From: Rhabditophanes sp. KR3021
Lineage: Eukaryota; Nematoda; Chromadorea; Rhabditida; Alloionematidae
Direction of reading: 5' to 3'
Assembly: GCA_963281155.1 (NCBI GenBank)
Contig: CAUJLY010000006.1
Span: 1,550,001 to 1,614,000 of the forward strand
DNA length: 64,000 bases
Shown: piece after piece, positions 61,418 through 64,000 of the stretch
How positions within the stretch are numbered: the first letter of the stretch is position 1
How the letters are laid out: every line of letters begins with the position of its first letter
The notes under the pieces: model-generated
Database searches by the model: none
What the model was told of the DNA's origin: nothing
The model's input: the letters and a program-made list of their open reading frames with translations, nothing else
Program-made: the position numbers and the translations under genes

Positions 61418-62123
61418 TATATTTACTCAACTTAATATAAAAGAGATATACCTCAGATTGATATATAATTAATTAAGTGCTCCAAATTGATGTAATATTA
61501 TTTAGTAGATCAGAAAGGCGGTAAGAGGTTTGATAATGATGGTATGAATAAATAAAATTTGGTAAATATATAGATATAATATTTGCTAAGGTTTTTATTT
61601 GATAGACAATTTAGTGTGTATAAAGCCTGGGTATCAAATGAACCATACAGAATATACATATGCTGAATAAGAAAACTTTAAAGTCCCTTCTTCAATGATT
61701 TATAAAAGGAAGCTTAATATATTATATATGTGAGGGTAAGGTATTAATGAAAGAATGTTTACTTTTATGGTCAAGAAAAAAATTAACTTTTTTGTCCGGT
61801 CACTGGTCATTTTGCACAGAAATGTACGGGTCTTTTCTTTCTTTGTAAGGGTGTTAGGAAAAGTAGCGGTATTGGAGCTTAAAGGAAGCTTAAATTAGTG
61901 GGTTAATAGATTGTAGACAATGAAATATTTAGCTTAACGGAACTATTCATTTTATTTCTTCGCTTCACAACACGCATCATTCAGGGGTAATTTGAATTGA
62001 TAATTAAAAGCAGTGAATTCTCAATTCACGACAATCACACAACTAATAACACCATCAACTCCTTCTTTATTTAAAGCCGTAAAAAATAAAATAATATTAT
62101 TATGATCAAGAGGATTATCTTTA
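61418..62123. other. Intergenic upstream of the carotenoid oxygenase
   Basis: AT-rich 0.7 kb holding the oxygenase promoter and the 3' end of the next minus-strand gene. Nothing else recognised. Confidence 0.5.
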
Positions 62124-62761
62124 TTATTCACGTTTTTCTTTTTTTCGTAGAGTCAAGTCATCAAATTGGACCAAGAAGCAAACCCCGCTGATGAAAAAAG
62201 CAAGATAGGAATAGAAAATTTCGTGAAGAGCAGGATAAAGTCTTTGTTTCATTTGACAGCATCGTGAAAGTCCGCAAAGTGCCCCTAATGCCATCGAAAG
62301 TCTTAGTAGCTTCCAAATATTTTGCGATACTCGGTGATATTTACACATTCTAAAAATACATTTCAATCAACTTGTTAGCTTTTGGGAGTTGGTTACTTTA
62401 AACTCACAAACACATTCCTAAGACGGCTGAAGATATTAAGATAGAGTGCAAGATTCTCTCTTTAATTCCTACTACTTTTAAATGGTGTTCAACAATTACA
62501 ACCGTAGATTTTTCACTTAAATCTATGTCAATGTATTGATTTAAAGCCCTACAATTATAAAAAGGTATATCAAAATGTAACTACTAAATAAATTTACCAC
62601 ACGTAACCATGCATCCAAATAGCAGAAAACATAAAGTCAAATAAATGGCCGATTAAAAATGAACTCCAGATAAAACGAAAAGTCATCTGAATCCCATAAC
62701 TTAACCAACATTCTTCCTTATCCTCAACTTTCTTTAACCAGTATTGTTCAGAATCTTCCAT
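62124..62761 (-). CDS. Small four-helix membrane protein, unknown
   Basis: Three exons, 62761-62598, 62548-62408 and 62349-62124, join in phase to about 176 residues. A charged N-terminus (MEDSEQYWLKKVEDKEE) precedes four hydrophobic stretches: FRFIWSSFLIGHLFDFMFSAIW, ILHSILISSAVLGMCL, LLRLSMALGALCGL and IFYSYLAFFISGVCFLV. The C-terminus is strongly basic (LRKKEKRE), as in a cytoplasmic or ER-retrieval tail. There is no signal peptide. I do not recognise the family. The clean phase agreement at both junctions and the charged ends argue that it is real. Confidence 0.62.
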
Positions 62762-63415
62762 TATTTGAATATTTAAATATGGAAATATAGATTAATTCGA
62801 ATATTGGCGACTAGTATCGAGTTGACTAGTTAAGGTTATGTTGTTAGTTATATTGTTGAAGTTGTAATCATGTTCAATCATAATAAGAAAGATTGTAAAT
62901 GACCTTTAAATTTAGGTCAAAATGTGGTTCTTATTGTTTAAAAAATTATTTGATTTTAAAAGCATTTTTAACGTGATCTTTAATCTACACTAGCTTTCAA
63001 TTAATTTAAATTATGACAACTCAAAGAAACACCAAAAAAGGAATCGGTCTTCGTTATCTTGACTACAAATATTATCAAAAAATCTTTTGTTGCTTTCATT
63101 ATTTCCAGCTGTCTTTTACTAAACTGTAATAAATTTTGTTAGTGCCACTTCTTTTAAATGATTCTTAAGAGAGAAAAGATACTATTGACAGCTGTATTCA
63201 TTCAAAGACCACCACCAACGCCAAATCAAGATACCGACACGGTATGGCCGGTTAGGTGAAAGTAAATAAATTATCAATCACTCCCATAACACCAAAATGC
63301 CAACTTTTGCATTCAACTCCGACTGCCATTTAAAAAGTCATTTAGATTTGTATCTGTATATTTTTTAATTACGGATCAAAAGTGCCGTTAGAATTAATTG
63401 GACAAGACTTTGTCA
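62762..63415. other. Intergenic between divergent loci
   Basis: AT-rich 0.65 kb with presumed promoters on both sides. No other feature recognised. Confidence 0.5.
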
Positions 63416-63500
63416 ATGAAACGCACCATTTTGTCAGTTTATTTGTATGTCGCGGTTCATCTTCTTGGCACTACCATTCTAGATCAGTTTAAAGTAGATG
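63416..63500 (+). CDS. Possible first coding exon with signal peptide (partial)
   Basis: ATG followed by a basic, then hydrophobic stretch (MKRTILSVYLYVAVHLLGTT) and ILDQFKVD, ending at a GGTAATT donor, phase 1. It reads like a secretion signal exon, but candidate acceptors inside the window give immediate stops. The next exon may lie beyond the window edge, or this is chance. Confidence 0.3.
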
Positions 63501-64000
63501 GTAATTATTACTAAAGTGTGTAGAATATACTTTAATTGCCTTGCAAAACACCTTTTATTTTAACAATGGCTCAAACCATTTAAAACTATACTTTTATTTA
63601 GTTTAAGACTACTAATAGTTTGTAACCTTTTTCATTTTGCCATAAGCACATATTTATTGAAATGGTAATTTTATAACCTCACTTAAGGCTACATAAATAA
63701 AAACATTATTATTAATAATTTATGGGCTATAATCATAAACAGCCTCCATAATACCATCATCCATTTACAACATAAAAAGGTATTTAAGGAGAGAAGTATC
63801 TTGATTGCCTAACTTGTTCCACTGATTGATAACTGACCTTACACTTTAATTTAGCTACTTTCCATTAAATCTCAACAATGAAGCTATTGACTTGCGCAAC
63901 ATTAATTTTGCATTTATAATTTTGTTCTGTCAACTATGAATATTTCCACAATTTTCACACATTATTGCAAGAACCTCTTGATTACCCTTTTTAGGATTAC
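63501..64000. other. Right-hand edge, no gene recognised
   Basis: AT-rich sequence. An ATG at about 63878 starts a short signal-like frame (MKLLTCATLILHL) that stops after 13 codons. It may be intron sequence if the signal-peptide exon at 63416 is real. Confidence 0.35.

Overview
This window is nuclear DNA of a nematode. It is AT-rich. The genes are split by many short introns of about 40-60 bp with GTAAGT-type donors and TTTCAG/TTTTAG acceptors, mixed with very long exons (4.8 kb in the MTM-5 gene). Several genes have an acceptor-like AG a few bases before the start codon, as expected for spliced-leader trans-splicing. The genes themselves are nematode-like: a LIN-31/FoxB forkhead factor, a copine with an N-terminal membrane anchor like C. 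elegans CPNA-1, an AKH/GnRH-type peptide precursor, and several secreted cysteine-rich proteins. The long intron-poor exons and base composition would suit a clade IV nematode, but that placement is only an inference. I reconstructed gene models by joining exons with consistent splice sites and reading phase; nothing was checked against a database or transcripts.

Layout. 1-4972 (-): 5' part of a classical cadherin, running off the left edge. 6686-10674 (-): copine CPNA-1. 13280-15105 (+): unknown secreted cysteine-rich protein. 16148-17031 (+): lin-31. 17832-19473 (-): divergent repeat, probably beta-propeller, protein. 21061-22206 (+): type II membrane glycosyltransferase-like protein, converging on a small unknown gene (22195-22932, -) with overlapping coding ends. 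23050-24698 (-): ETS factor of the ERG/FLI/FEV group.

25530-41418 (-) holds hormone-sensitive lipase, a LINE endonuclease remnant, an AKH/GnRH-like neuropeptide precursor, the pseudophosphatase MTM-5/SBF, a peroxisomal ABCD3/PMP70 half-transporter and a mitochondrial acetyl-CoA hydrolase/CoA-transferase, all on the same strand. Several of these act in lipid mobilisation, fatty-acid import or acyl-CoA handling. AKH-type hormones act upstream of lipolysis in other animals, so the lipase/AKH adjacency is notable, though it may be chance.

41850-46128 (-): large secreted mosaic protein (C-type lectin, LDLa, CUB, sushi, EGF, LamG, HYR). 46498-47123 (-): two-Kunitz protein. 49367-50421 (+): secreted protein of unknown family. 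50833-51355 (-): possible small multi-pass membrane protein. 51850-52680 (-): decayed or mis-split fibulin-like locus. 53441-55300 (-): SLC49-type MFS transporter. 55301-58549: 3.2 kb gene desert with two GGCGCGC motifs. 58550-61417 (-): secreted carotenoid oxygenase with a mucin-like tail. 62124-62761 (-): small four-helix membrane protein. 63416 onward (+): a possible signal-peptide exon.

I saw no tRNA, rRNA, CRISPR array or intact transposon.
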